Shown one piece after another: positions 6,667-16,972 of a stretch of DNA of 64,000 bases. The translations under genes and the position numbers were made by a program. The stretch comes from UMGS1470 sp051889215. Lineage in GTDB: Bacteria > Bacillota > Clostridia > Christensenellales > UBA1242. The stretch spans positions 1 through 64,000 of the forward strand of contig JBJFDC010000003.1 in the NCBI GenBank assembly GCA_051889215.1, in the 5' to 3' direction. The notes under the pieces were generated by a model, which worked only from the letters and a program-made list of their open reading frames with translations, ran no database searches and was not told the origin of the DNA. Each line of letters opens with the position of its first letter. Position 1 is the stretch's first letter.

Positions 6667-9300
6667 TTATTTTTTCTTTGGACGACCTGGTCCTTTTTTC
6701 TTTGGTGGACGACCTGGTCCTTTTTTGACATCTTTTTTTGGTCTGCCCGGACCGCGATTTTCTTCCTTCTTTGGTCTGCCTGGACCTTTTTTAACCTCTT
6801 TCTTTGGTCTGCCCGGTCCTCTAACCTCTTCTTTTTTTGGTCTGCCTGGTCCTCTCACCTCTTCTTTCTTTGGGCGGCCGACTTTGCCAGAGGAAGTTTG
6901 CTTTGTTGAGCCCGCTGGTCTGCCTGGACCTTTTTTGACCTCTTTCTTTGGTCTGCCTGGACCGCGACCTGCTTTTTGACTTGTGCTTGATTTTGGGCGA
7001 CCAACTTTTGATTTTCTTGGTCTGCCTGGACCGCGAGTTGGTTCTTCCTCATAGTCCTCTTCATCATAGTCTTCGTCGGCATAATCTTCTTCGTCATAGT
7101 CTTGGTAGTCTTCATAGTCGTCAGAATCTTCAACCTCTTCGACTGGAGAGACAACAACGCGTTTTTGTTTTTTGCCTTTTGACTTTTTGACGACGAGAGG
7201 AATGTATTCTTCCTCTTCCTCTTCTTCAAATGCTGGAACAACAGTTTTGTTATCCTTTGTCTCAACTTCTGGTTCTTCGCCATTTTCAAAGAGTTCTTGT
7301 TCAACCTCAGGTGTCACCAATTTTTCGGTTTTTGACTCGTCTTCGGTGTCGGCATTTGCGACATCATCTTGTTCTGTTTTTTCTTCAAGCGCTTTTTCGG
7401 CATCAAGTTCGGCTTGTTTTGCCTCTTCGTCGGCTGCTTGTTTTTCTTGTTCTAGTTGTTCAAGAAGTGCTTTTGCCTCATCTGGGTCATGATAGTTTCC
7501 GTCAATATCAAAATATCCGCCGGTCTCATCAAAATATCTTCCTTGTGGGTCATAATATGTTCCATTTGGATAGCGATAATATCCCTCGCTGTCATAATAA
7601 CCCTCATACTCATCAACAGGTGGCTGCTCTTCAGCAGTTTGGTCGCCAGTTGTTTGTTCAATGTCAGGTGCAACAACTTGAGGTTCTTCTGAAACAAAAT
7701 CTTGGACAGGTTCTTGATTTTGTTGTTCAACATTTTCTGAAGTTGTTTGTTCCTCTTGGTTTTGAGGCAAGTCAATCTCTTCGGTTGAATCGCCGCCCTT
7801 CTTTCCAACAAGAGCGGATTTTGCTTTTTCGGCAGTTTCAATCAGAGCGTTTGTATAGAAATTTTCTTTTTCAGAAAGTTCACTATCAAAGTTTTTAATT
7901 CTGTCTTTGAGTTGAGAATTTTCATAAGTGAGTTCTTGGACTTGATCTTTGAGTTCAACAATTTGTTGAGCATATGAATCTTTTGTTTCTGAAAGTGATT
8001 CACGTTCTTCTTTTTCTTTTGAGTTTGCCACTTTAAGCAAATTTTTGAACACTTTTGTCGAATAGGTTTTGTATTCAGCAAGCATTGCTTTTTCAATATA
8101 TTTTCTTCTTTCTTCAAGTTCTGCTTTCTTTTTGTCGATTTCGCTCGTCAATGCTTCAAGCTCTTGGTTGAACCTGTATGTCTCTTCTGTGTTGTCTTTT
8201 TCAAGTTGAGTGAGTTTTGAGATTTCTTGGTCTTGTTGTTTTTTCAAATAGTTGCCTTCAATACGGTTTGTTGAAGATTCTTGTTGCATACGGATTCTTT
8301 CAATGTTTTCTTTTGCCGTCTGCATTTTTCTTTGAATTTCACGTTGAGTGTTGTCGTATGACTTTTTGAGCGTGTCGATTTGACTTTCGACTTGTTGAAT
8401 TTCGGCAAGAAGTCTGTTTCTCAAACTGAGATAAATTTCAGTTTCTTTCATCGCCCTATCCAAAATTAGCGAGCCAGAAATATCAACCGAACCAAAATCA
8501 TAAACCTCATGTTCAACAGCATTGCGTCTTGCTTTTTCAAGTTCCTCTTGCTCTTGGCGTGCACGTTTTTCCAAATATTCGTTGAGTGCAGGAATGCCTT
8601 TTGCAATTTCTTTCTTTGTGAACAAAACTTCAAAGTCAACATATTCTGGCATTGTTGTCACAGCTTTGTCGATGAGTCTTTGGAAAATGTGAAACGTTTG
8701 ATATAGGTCAGAAAGATTTGCTGATTGCCTTGCATTTTGATATATGCCATAAATGCAGCCAATAAAAATCACAAGGGAAGGAATGATTGCAATTCTGAAA
8801 ATGGCAACACTAACAAATGAGGATTGAGTTGCACTGAGTGCCAAAACTGCTGCTGAAAGCAAAATTGAAAGTGTTGCAAAAATGATTGTCAAAGCATTCA
8901 TTGTTTTGATGTTGTTTTTGACCGAACTTGAACGAAGCGGTTTTTCAATGACATTGTTTGACGACATATAATATGAAGGGGCTTGTTCACGATACAACAT
9001 ATATTGTTGCCAGTGATATCTCAAAGTTTTTGGAACCCTTTTCATCTTCTTGTTAAATTCAATCAAATTGTTTTCATTTATGTATGAATTATTTAAAAGA
9101 TAAATATTAATCTTATCAATCGCACGGATAAGTCTAAACTGATAAGCAAAATGTGATTTAATCAAAAAATAAACCACGAACAACAGTTCTAGTCCAACAA
9201 AAATATAGAACAAAATATCAAGGTTTTTCATCGAACTTCCTATTCCACGGAAATAGGTTTCAATAAAATTAAACACCCCATCAAATAACAACTTTGACAT
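6667..9300 (-). CDS. Membrane-anchored coiled-coil protein with an acidic linker and AT-hook-like tail
   Basis: 877 residues, not recognised as a named family. Order: three membrane segments (about 28-48, 135-157, 163-187); a long charged coiled coil (about 270-500, rich in Glu, Lys and Gln); an acidic, Gln/Glu-rich linker; a Tyr/Gly/Asp repeat at about 560-605 (GYYDSEGYYRYPNGTYYDP style); a run of D/E-Y-D-E repeats; then a 122-residue basic tail with eleven G-R-P cores, mostly GPGRPKK. GRP flanked by basic residues is the core of AT-hooks, which bind the minor groove of A/T-rich DNA. The topology suggests a membrane tether with a cytoplasmic DNA-binding tail. Start has AAGGAG. It appears to be a single-gene unit with its own terminator. 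Confidence 0.7.
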   Translation of the reverse strand: MSKLLFDGVFNFIETYFRGIGSSMKNLDILFYIFVGLELLFVVYFLIKSHFAYQFRLIRAIDKINIYLLNNSYINENNLIEFNKKMKRVPKTLRYHWQQYMLYREQAPSYYMSSNNVIEKPLRSSSVKNNIKTMNALTIIFATLSILLSAAVLALSATQSSFVSVAIFRIAIIPSLVIFIGCIYGIYQNARQSANLSDLYQTFHIFQRLIDKAVTTMPEYVDFEVLFTKKEIAKGIPALNEYLEKRARQEQEELEKARRNAVEHEVYDFGSVDISGSLILDRAMKETEIYLSLRNRLLAEIQQVESQIDTLKKSYDNTQREIQRKMQTAKENIERIRMQQESSTNRIEGNYLKKQQDQEISKLTQLEKDNTEETYRFNQELEALTSEIDKKKAELEERRKYIEKAMLAEYKTYSTKVFKNLLKVANSKEKEERESLSETKDSYAQQIVELKDQVQELTYENSQLKDRIKNFDSELSEKENFYTNALIETAEKAKSALVGKKGGDSTEEIDLPQNQEEQTTSENVEQQNQEPVQDFVSEEPQVVAPDIEQTTGDQTAEEQPPVDEYEGYYDSEGYYRYPNGTYYDPQGRYFDETGGYFDIDGNYHDPDEAKALLEQLEQEKQAADEEAKQAELDAEKALEEKTEQDDVANADTEDESKTEKLVTPEVEQELFENGEEPEVETKDNKTVVPAFEEEEEEEYIPLVVKKSKGKKQKRVVVSPVEEVEDSDDYEDYQDYDEEDYADEDYDEEDYEEEPTRGPGRPRKSKVGRPKSSTSQKAGRGPGRPKKEVKKGPGRPAGSTKQTSSGKVGRPKKEEVRGPGRPKKEEVRGPGRPKKEVKKGPGRPKKEENRGPGRPKKDVKKGPGRPPKKKGPGRPKKK
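6670..7035 (-). repeat. Coding tandem repeat for eleven GRP (AT-hook-like) motifs
   Basis: The plus strand shows irregularly spaced copies of GGTCTGCCTGGACC and close variants, each coding for G-P-G-R-P on the minus strand. Nine motifs are of the GPGRP type and two are VGRP. Spacers are mostly K/E-rich (KKEVKK, KKEEVR). DNA-level similarity between copies suggests expansion by recombination or slippage. Confidence 0.85.
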
Positions 9301-9406
9301 ATATCACTCCTTGTGTTTTTTTGTTAGTATATCACAAGGAATATATTTTAACTAATATTTTTAAAATATTTTTTTGAAAAATCATAAAAAATTATGACAA
9401 AATTTA

Positions 9407-12400
9407 TTAAATATTTTGACATTTTATGAGTCTTGTGCGATTGACATCAACAACATACACTTCATCAATTGTCTTGTTTGTCGCTTTTTCCACAGCAAGT
9501 TTATATAGGGCGAGTTGTTTTTTATATTTATTTATAAGTGTGTTTTCATCATTGATTTTTGTGATTTTATAGTCGAAAATATAATTTTTTTCACCCAAAA
9601 CCAAAAGGTCAATTTTGCCTTGAACAATGAGGTCATCACATTCTCCGCCTTCAACGATTTCATTCTGGCGAATTTTTGCAATAAACTCCTTTTCGCGAAA
9701 GACTTTTCCGCATAAATATGGATTCAGAAGTTGAACAATTTTTAGCACATTTTCACTTGAAATTAAAGCGGCATTTTCTTCGCCCAAAATATACAAAATC
9801 TCATGGTTTATTTGCTCCAAATTATAGTGTTTTGAAAAATCAATTTTTTCAAATATCAAGTGATACAAAGTCCCCAAATCGTTTGCCGCAATTTCACTTG
9901 CTTCATGCTCATTTTTTTCAAATCGTTTTGGAGATGTGATTTTTGACGAGTATTCATTTTGCTCAAATGCCAAACTTGAAACAGTGTTTTTTTGACATAA
10001 ATTAATGCTGTTTTTATGAGAATAATTAAAGTTAATATATCGATTTAATTGTTCCACAATTTCTTTTGAGCCGCGTGACAAAATTGGCATATTTTTTTCT
10101 TGTTCTTCTCGTTTTTGCTCATCGTTTTCAACAAAAAGTTCAACTGAATAGAAATTATTTTCATCGACAACCAATGAAGAAGCGGAATGACCAATGTTTG
10201 TGATGGTATTTTCATCAAGCGAGCCCAAAATCAAATCCAAATAATTTGTTTTTGAACGAACATCATCGTCGTCATCAATTTTTTCAACTTTTTCAAAATC
10301 ACAAATTCCACAAAGAACAAGTGTGTTTTTCGCACGCGTCAAGGCGACATACAAAAGTCTCAACTCTTCCGCGATTTCTTCTTGATGATTTTTTGTCTTA
10401 ATAAACTCATATTGTGGCGAATTATATTCAACCCCATCGTCATCAACATATTTGGTTGCAAAGCCAAAGTTCGGCGAATAATTTAATTTTTTTGTCGTGC
10501 CACCAAGATATAATTCGTGCTCGCAACCAAACAAAAACACAATGGGATACTCGAGTCCCTTGGAGCTATGAATCGTGTTTATTCCGACAAAGTCTCGCTC
10601 GCCCGTCGAAAAGTTTGGAGCGGTTGGTCCTTGGTCGCTTTCAAAATATTCGAGCAGCCAGCCGATTTTTGCATCAGCATTTGCCTCAATCAAAGAAAAG
10701 AATGCTTTGATTCGCTCGCATTTGCCCATGCCATTGATTTGCGACCCACAAAAGTCATTATATCCGGTGTCAAAAATCAGAAAATGCATCGCATTGCACA
10801 AACCCTCAAATTGATAAATTTTCTCAAACCTATCAAACAATTCGAAAAAGGATTTTAGTTTGTTCGCAATGTCGTCATGTTCGGACATATAATTTTGAAC
10901 ACATTCAACAAATTTTTCGCACCCTCTGTTTTTTATTCTGATTTGAGAAAGTTCTTCAAAATCAAGGCCGCCAAAAAATGATGATAATGCACAAACAAGG
11001 GCAACATCATTATTGCGGTCAAGCAAAAGTTTTGTCATGTTGACAACAACTGCTATTTCTGGAAATGAACACAACATCTGATTGCTCGAGGCGACAATAG
11101 GCACGCCGCACGCAATGAGTTCTTCGCACAACGTGTCAATGCCAAAGCGAGAACGAACGAGAATTGTTATGTCTGAAAAGTTGGTGTCGCGCCAAATCCC
11201 GCATTTGTCATCATATATTTTTTGCGATTTGAGTTGCAAGATTTTTTGGGCGACAACTCGCGCCTCATTTCTCAAGTTTTGACTTGTCAGAAATTCCGAA
11301 TTGTCTTTTGTTAAATCATACACCCCGTCAAGAATGAATTCATCTTTGCTCTTTGTTTTTTGTGTCAAACATATTTGAACTGAAGGACTTTGTGACCTTG
11401 GATAGTTCGCTTGTGGAATAAATTGCGAATCGTTTTCATAATCCACACCGCTTGTGCCTTTTGTCATTATTTTTGAAAAAACCATATTTGCAAAATTGAG
11501 TATATCCTTGTTGCTTCGGAAGTTGCAATTAAGTGTTTTTGCCACGCCCCCGTTTCCGCTTGAATAATTGTTCATCATGTCTTGGAAAATTTTTGGGGTT
11601 GAGCCACGAAAGCCATAGATGCTTTGCTTGATGTCGCCAACAGTCATAATGGTTGAATTTTGCAGTTTGTCAAGAATTTGCATTTGAACAGGGTTTGTAT
11701 CCTGAAATTCGTCAATAAAAACATATTTATAAGTCCCAGATATGCTCTGGCAGATTTTTGGATTTTCCAAAAGCTTCAAAAATTTGTGTTCAAGGTCAGA
11801 AAAGTCCAAAAGATTTTTCTTCTGCTTTTGAGTTTCATATATGGTTTGACCTTGTTTGTAGATTTCGAGCAGATTGTCGATTATGTTTTTTGCGCGCTGG
11901 CTCAACATTTCTTCGCTTTCTGGGTCGCAAAACTTCAATCTGTCTTTGAGTCGTTTCAACTTTTTTGAAAACTTTGTTCGAACAAACTTGGTGTGAATGG
12001 AAAATTCGTCTTCGTCTTGAAATGAATATTGAGGCAAGCGCGACATGGAGAAAAGCGCCTGTTGATTTTGTTCAAAATCTTGTTCACTTTTTATCAAATC
12101 AAGAAAGTCGTAAATTTTTCTCAAATTGATTTTTAATTTTTCTCGCTCTTCCCCCGCATTGTTGATTAACCCTGCAAACACGTTTTTGTGGTGACTTGCA
12201 AAATCTATGATTTCTTTGTTGAAAAATTCCCTATAAATCTGCTTGCCTTCATGAGAATATAAGAATGTGGAAAGTTGTTCAATCCATGAATTTGGATTGA
12301 TTTGATTTTCCAAAAAGTTATTAATTTGTTCAACAGCACAAACAATGTCATTATCACTGCGAGACGTTGAAAAAAACTGCAACAAATCTTCATAGTCTTG

Positions 12401-12844
12401 TGGGTTTTGATTTTTAAATTTCAAAACCGCGCGTTTTATGCATTTGTTTGCCATAATTTTTTGTTTGTCTTCAGAAACAAGTTCAAAATCGGCAGAAATT
12501 TTTGCCTCATAAAAATATTTTTTTAACATTTTTTGGCAAAAAGCGTGAATGGTTGAAATATCGCACACGCGAATGAGGTCAAGTTGTTCAACAAGTTCGG
12601 GGATTTCGTCCACTTTTTCCATCAATTTCTTTTCAAGACGTTGCGACATTTCTGTTGCCGATTGATTTGTGAATGTGAGAATCAACATTTCGTCAAGGTC
12701 GGCATGATTTTTGTCTCGACTCGTCAAAATTTTCATGATTCTTTCAATCATAACAAAAGTCTTGCCACTGCCCGCCGAGGCACTGACAATCATATTAACT
12801 TTGTTTTCGTCAATAATATTCTTTTGTTCAATAATCTCTTTCAT
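9407..12844 (-). CDS. addA: ATP-dependent helicase/nuclease subunit AddA
   Basis: Helicase-nuclease that resects double-strand breaks for RecA. 1145 residues, slightly short for the family. Seen: Walker A SASAGSGKTFVM near residue 22, DEMLILTFTN, the UvrD-type motif YVFIDEFQDTNPVQ, VGDIKQSIYGFRGS, TIHSSKGLEYPIVFLFG, LYVALTRAKN, and a C-terminal PD-(D/E)XK nuclease with GKIDLLV...YIFDYKI. Its ATG overlaps the addB stop (ATGA), so the two are translationally coupled. The gene ends in an AT-rich tract before 9407. Confidence 0.96.
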   Translation of the reverse strand: MKEIIEQKNIIDENKVNMIVSASAGSGKTFVMIERIMKILTSRDKNHADLDEMLILTFTNQSATEMSQRLEKKLMEKVDEIPELVEQLDLIRVCDISTIHAFCQKMLKKYFYEAKISADFELVSEDKQKIMANKCIKRAVLKFKNQNPQDYEDLLQFFSTSRSDNDIVCAVEQINNFLENQINPNSWIEQLSTFLYSHEGKQIYREFFNKEIIDFASHHKNVFAGLINNAGEEREKLKINLRKIYDFLDLIKSEQDFEQNQQALFSMSRLPQYSFQDEDEFSIHTKFVRTKFSKKLKRLKDRLKFCDPESEEMLSQRAKNIIDNLLEIYKQGQTIYETQKQKKNLLDFSDLEHKFLKLLENPKICQSISGTYKYVFIDEFQDTNPVQMQILDKLQNSTIMTVGDIKQSIYGFRGSTPKIFQDMMNNYSSGNGGVAKTLNCNFRSNKDILNFANMVFSKIMTKGTSGVDYENDSQFIPQANYPRSQSPSVQICLTQKTKSKDEFILDGVYDLTKDNSEFLTSQNLRNEARVVAQKILQLKSQKIYDDKCGIWRDTNFSDITILVRSRFGIDTLCEELIACGVPIVASSNQMLCSFPEIAVVVNMTKLLLDRNNDVALVCALSSFFGGLDFEELSQIRIKNRGCEKFVECVQNYMSEHDDIANKLKSFFELFDRFEKIYQFEGLCNAMHFLIFDTGYNDFCGSQINGMGKCERIKAFFSLIEANADAKIGWLLEYFESDQGPTAPNFSTGERDFVGINTIHSSKGLEYPIVFLFGCEHELYLGGTTKKLNYSPNFGFATKYVDDDGVEYNSPQYEFIKTKNHQEEIAEELRLLYVALTRAKNTLVLCGICDFEKVEKIDDDDDVRSKTNYLDLILGSLDENTITNIGHSASSLVVDENNFYSVELFVENDEQKREEQEKNMPILSRGSKEIVEQLNRYINFNYSHKNSINLCQKNTVSSLAFEQNEYSSKITSPKRFEKNEHEASEIAANDLGTLYHLIFEKIDFSKHYNLEQINHEILYILGEENAALISSENVLKIVQLLNPYLCGKVFREKEFIAKIRQNEIVEGGECDDLIVQGKIDLLVLGEKNYIFDYKITKINDENTLINKYKKQLALYKLAVEKATNKTIDEVYVVDVNRTRLIKCQNI

Positions 12845-15800
12845 TCATTCTCCTGTTTTTCGGTCGGCTTTCTTGACAGGCGATATTTATTGCCGCCATT
12901 TTGGTCAAACTTGCAAATCCCCAAAAACTTGCAATAAACGCATGGCAATTTGTCAGTTTTTAGAGGCGAAGGACAGATATATCCATCGCAGATATTTTTT
13001 AGGTTTTGTTCCATGACGGACTTTGCCATGTCCATCATGTTTGAAAACTCTTTTTGAGTGACCATCGTCTTGTTGCGAGCAGAATATGTCCCGTCCTTTT
13101 TGAGTTTCACACCAAGCATCTTGCTGCAACCATTTTGTTTGAGATTTTGGTCAAAATTTTCCGCCTCTTCATCAACAAAAAAGCCCAAAAATGTTTTTGC
13201 ATTTTTCTTTTTTCGTTTGGCTGAAATTGGATAGTAAAGCGCTCCCACCGCTTGGACTCCCTCACTTTGCTCAAGCGCTTTCAAATAGACGAAGATTTGA
13301 ATTTTGTTGCCAAAGATAATATCTTGAACATTGTGTTCAGTTTTGCCAGTTTTGTAGTCGACAACGACAATTTTGTTTTCAAACTTGTCAACCCTGTCAA
13401 CAATTCCACCGAATGCAATTTTTCGCCCACCAAAATCAAATTGCATTTTTCCTCCGCCAACATATTTTTCGACATATTCAATTTTAAATTTGGAATTTTC
13501 CTGTTCTTCCAAGATGTCGCGGATTGTCTGTTTGCATTCTCTTTTGAGCGAATTTAGAATTGAAGAAAATTTTTTGTAAGAGAAGAAAATTGCATATTTT
13601 TCGTCAATTGCAATTTGCTTGAAAAACTCATCGACAAAACAATCGACATCGGATTGTGGTCTGATAAAATATTTTTCCAAACACAAATGAACAATGTTCC
13701 CAAGCGTTGCCTCATCAAGGTCAATTGGCTTGTTTTCGTCAAGTTTGAGTCCATATTTCAAGAAAAACATAAACGGACATTTTGCATAAGTTTCAAGAGC
13801 AGAAACAGAAAACTTGTCATTTGCAAAAAACAAATCGTTTTTCTTTAAATTTGGAGTGATGTTCGCCGATTGAGAATTGTTGACAAGTTTTTCTATGCTT
13901 GGGTCATTTTTCTTGAGAACATCAAACAACGAATTAAATTGTTGCTCACAAGAAAATTTTGGATTTTGAATGTAAGCAACAAGTTGCTCTCTCGCACGTT
14001 TTGCCGAACATATTTCTTTTGCGAAATCATCACTTTGAACATCTCCGGCAAATCCAATTTTTTGTGCACTTTCCCCAAACATTTTCATGAGTCCCAAAAC
14101 AAATGTTGATTCGGCGAGTTTTTTTCCATCATCAGACAGCGAAACCCATGAAACAAACAATTTTTGTTTTGGAATTGAAAGAACAGAACACAGTTTGAGG
14201 CGTTTTCTCAAATTGATTGTTCTTATTGTCGGGTCAATTTTAACTTTGTTTGCGTGCCGTGCGATATCTTTGTCCGAAAGAAGCCCAACATCTTTTTGAA
14301 AGTCCGGCATTTTGTCTTGATTTGCTCCACACAAAAAGAAAATCTTGTCACTTTCAAAAAAACTTTTTGAAACATCTCCAACAAAAACCTGGTCAACCCC
14401 CAAAGGGACACCTCCCAGTTTTGTCCCAGCAAACACGTTGTTTAACAAAACGACAAACTCTGAAAAACTCAAATTTTCATCTTTTGTTTCTTGCTCAAAA
14501 GTTTTGAGAATATCAAGAATTTTTTCATTCAGATTTTCATAAATTTTTTGATTTTCAACATCTTGTTCTTTGACAAAATAATCTCGAATTTTTTGAGTGG
14601 TTTCCAAAACGCAAAAAGCATCAAAAATTCTCCTTATAAAATCCACGAAATCTTTTCCGCAAAGTTTGTCCGAACTGCCAACATTTTTCACTGCAAGCGA
14701 GTCCAAAATTGACTTGATTTTTTCATATATTTTTGCGTCATTTTGATTCTGAAATTTATGCAAATTGAGGTCATCGTCAATCAACCTATATCTATCAATA
14801 AATCGACAAATTTCAAAGCACTCTTCATTTGTTAGATTTGCATATACATTGGAAAATATATCGTAAAGAATTGATGTGTCATTTTCTTGTATGTATTGAA
14901 AAATCAAATTCAAAAATTCAACAGGTTTTGTTTGTGAAAGTGTTTTGTCGGTGTCAAAAAAACATGGGATTTCGTAGTCGTCAAAAATTCTTTTGGCACA
15001 ATTATAATTGCCGTCGAGGTCACTGATTCCAACAACACAGTCGCAAAATCTTCCGCCCGACACCACATGACTTTTTATTTCTTTTGCAACCGCTTCAATT
15101 TGGGCTTGATTTGTTGAACACTCCCAAAAGTGCGCAAAATCTTTTATTTCAAATTTGTGCGGGTTGGAAAGATATATGTTGGTCGAAATAAGGTTGGAAA
15201 CAAAATTTGAAGATGTCGCAAATTTTTCTTCAATCTCAACATCTTGGTCTTTGGCGATGGATTTTAGGTTGTTATATAGTTGCGTGTCATAAACAAATTT
15301 ATTTTTTTGATTTGACTGCGGATAGGAAAGCGCAAACTCAACACTTTTTGCTTTTTTGAGAAGTGTTCTAACAATGTTGAGTCCTTGATTTGTCATGCTG
15401 TCAAAAAATGCAAAATATATCCTCGCGTTATCAAGCTGCGCGCTCGGGAGATTTTGAACAAAAAGATTCAAAAAATCCGCCCCATCAATTCCATGTTTTT
15501 GCTTTTCTTCATAGTTTTTGTATATCAAATGAATGTCATGGATTTTATCGTCTTGCAAGCATTCTTCAAGTGTATATGGCGAAATCTCGCTGGTTTTGAG
15601 TTGAGATATGGTGTTTTTTATCTGTTGCAAAAACGAAACATCAATATTTGATTTTGGAAAAAACTTGAAATTGTTTTTTTCTTCATACACCGCCTTGCCC
15701 AAAGCAATGAGTTGACTGTTTGACGAAAGTGATTTTGGCAACACGTTTTGCTCTTTGAGAACGAGTGAGGCAAATCTGTTTATGCCCATCACTTTTATGT

Positions 15801-15981
15801 TTAGAGTTGATGAAATGTTGAGCTTGTTGAACACAAGTTTTTCGGTTATAAGTGAGAATCTGTCGGGAACAATGATGATTTGATCTTCTTCATATCGTGA
15901 AATATTCGGAGCAATGTCCAAAACAACCTGCTCCGATGCACAAGTGATGTCAGTTCCCTTTGTCAAAATTAATTTGCTCAC
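12841..15981 (-). CDS. addB: ATP-dependent nuclease subunit AddB
   Basis: Partner of AddA with a second nuclease domain and an iron-sulfur staple. 1046 residues. The C-terminal nuclease shows GGIVDRVDKFENKIVVVDYKTGK. The iron-sulfur cysteines are visible as YAKCPFMFFLKYG and, near the end, CVYCKFLGIC (C-x2-C-x5-C). The N-terminus lacks the usual P-loop: LILTKGTDITCASEQVV stands where B. subtilis AddB has GRSGSGKT. The start is GTG at 15981 with no Shine-Dalgarno sequence and a -10-like box 6 nt upstream. Confidence 0.92.
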   Translation of the reverse strand: MSKLILTKGTDITCASEQVVLDIAPNISRYEEDQIIIVPDRFSLITEKLVFNKLNISSTLNIKVMGINRFASLVLKEQNVLPKSLSSNSQLIALGKAVYEEKNNFKFFPKSNIDVSFLQQIKNTISQLKTSEISPYTLEECLQDDKIHDIHLIYKNYEEKQKHGIDGADFLNLFVQNLPSAQLDNARIYFAFFDSMTNQGLNIVRTLLKKAKSVEFALSYPQSNQKNKFVYDTQLYNNLKSIAKDQDVEIEEKFATSSNFVSNLISTNIYLSNPHKFEIKDFAHFWECSTNQAQIEAVAKEIKSHVVSGGRFCDCVVGISDLDGNYNCAKRIFDDYEIPCFFDTDKTLSQTKPVEFLNLIFQYIQENDTSILYDIFSNVYANLTNEECFEICRFIDRYRLIDDDLNLHKFQNQNDAKIYEKIKSILDSLAVKNVGSSDKLCGKDFVDFIRRIFDAFCVLETTQKIRDYFVKEQDVENQKIYENLNEKILDILKTFEQETKDENLSFSEFVVLLNNVFAGTKLGGVPLGVDQVFVGDVSKSFFESDKIFFLCGANQDKMPDFQKDVGLLSDKDIARHANKVKIDPTIRTINLRKRLKLCSVLSIPKQKLFVSWVSLSDDGKKLAESTFVLGLMKMFGESAQKIGFAGDVQSDDFAKEICSAKRAREQLVAYIQNPKFSCEQQFNSLFDVLKKNDPSIEKLVNNSQSANITPNLKKNDLFFANDKFSVSALETYAKCPFMFFLKYGLKLDENKPIDLDEATLGNIVHLCLEKYFIRPQSDVDCFVDEFFKQIAIDEKYAIFFSYKKFSSILNSLKRECKQTIRDILEEQENSKFKIEYVEKYVGGGKMQFDFGGRKIAFGGIVDRVDKFENKIVVVDYKTGKTEHNVQDIIFGNKIQIFVYLKALEQSEGVQAVGALYYPISAKRKKKNAKTFLGFFVDEEAENFDQNLKQNGCSKMLGVKLKKDGTYSARNKTMVTQKEFSNMMDMAKSVMEQNLKNICDGYICPSPLKTDKLPCVYCKFLGICKFDQNGGNKYRLSRKPTEKQENE

Positions 15982-15987
15982 ACAATC

Positions 15988-16015
15988 ATTTTATCACACA
16001 CGCGTTTTTTGACAA
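15988..16015 (-). promoter_or_regulatory. Putative addB promoter, leaderless type
   Basis: TTGTCA (16015-16010), a 16-bp spacer, TAAAAT (15993-15988), then six bases and the GTG start. It lies just beyond the stop of the gene ending at 16020. Confidence 0.5.
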
Positions 16016-16019
16016 AACA

Positions 16020-16883
16020 TTATGCTTTTAATTTTTGTTTATTCTTTTTGGGAATTGTGTTGGCAAATTTTTTCAATTCGTGCATTTTGTTTGATTCAAC
16101 AAAATTTTCAACCTCTTTGCTGCGTTTTTCTTGCAATCTAATTTTTAGATTTTTGTTCTCGCTTTTTAGTTTTTCCAAACTTGATGAAAGTTCTTTTATT
16201 TGACTGTCTTTTGAAGACAGGGCGACATATGCTTTGGCGAGATTATCGCTCGCGCTTTTCATTTCCAATCGATTTTGCACCTCTGCTTGCTCACATGCAG
16301 CACGCTTGACAAGTCTGACGAGCCCCATAAACAACACTTCAATATCCTTGTCGGAAAGCGAACCTTTTTGTTTTGGCATGACCAAAATGTTGTTCATTTT
16401 TGGGGACGCGTTTAACGTGCTTGGAACAACAATCCCCTCTCGCTTTAATTCGTCAACACATTCTGAAAATAGCCGCTGATTTCCCTTCAAAACATTGCGA
16501 TATTTGTTTTGAAATCTAATCATTTTTCCAAGGTCATCGCCCGACAAAGTCAAACACGCTTTGCGCACACTCATTCCCTTTGCACATAGTCGCAAAATGT
16601 TTTTCACAACTTCTTTTTCTTCTTTTTGGTCAAAAGGTGTTTGCTTGATTTTTTCATGTTTTGACAAATCAATTTTGAGTCTTTGACATTTGCTCTTGTT
16701 GTTTTGCAACTCTCCCAGTTCCAGGTAGTAATAATTTCTGACACTGTTTGGCTTTCTTTTTGTCAAGTCCGCATAATTTTTAAAAATGGACAAAAGCGAG
16801 AGATGTTTTTCTTTCCCCGCCTCAACAAAACAAAATAGTTTTTTTATTTCTTCATCTTTCCATGAACAATAAATTGTTTTCAT
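16020..16883 (-). CDS. Myb/SANT-like protein resembling RsfA-type regulators
   Basis: 287 residues. The N-terminus (CSWKDEEIKKLFCFVEAGK...RKPNSVRNYYYLEL) has the W-x-x-E-E and RN-YY pattern of Myb-like DNA-binding helices found in RsfA-like proteins of spore formers. A middle segment LSDKDIEVLFMGLVRLVKR and a C-terminal coiled coil (about 215-260) follow, then a Lys-rich end. A DNA-binding regulatory role is likely, the target unknown. Start chosen at 16883, where GGAGGATTT precedes ATG; the upstream in-frame ATG at 16928 has no such site. Confidence 0.55.
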   Translation of the reverse strand: MKTIYCSWKDEEIKKLFCFVEAGKEKHLSLLSIFKNYADLTKRKPNSVRNYYYLELGELQNNKSKCQRLKIDLSKHEKIKQTPFDQKEEKEVVKNILRLCAKGMSVRKACLTLSGDDLGKMIRFQNKYRNVLKGNQRLFSECVDELKREGIVVPSTLNASPKMNNILVMPKQKGSLSDKDIEVLFMGLVRLVKRAACEQAEVQNRLEMKSASDNLAKAYVALSSKDSQIKELSSSLEKLKSENKNLKIRLQEKRSKEVENFVESNKMHELKKFANTIPKKNKQKLKA

Positions 16884-16972
16884 AAATCCTCCAACACCAT
16901 TATTGACATTGTCTTGTGATTTATACATATTTATGACATCATAAAAAAACGCTTGGCATCATACTTTATGTT

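Noticed and set aside
6670..7035. CRISPR-like repeat look of GGTCTGCCTGGACC copies
   Set aside because: Spacing is uneven, repeats are part of an intact coding frame and encode GRP motifs; no cas genes.
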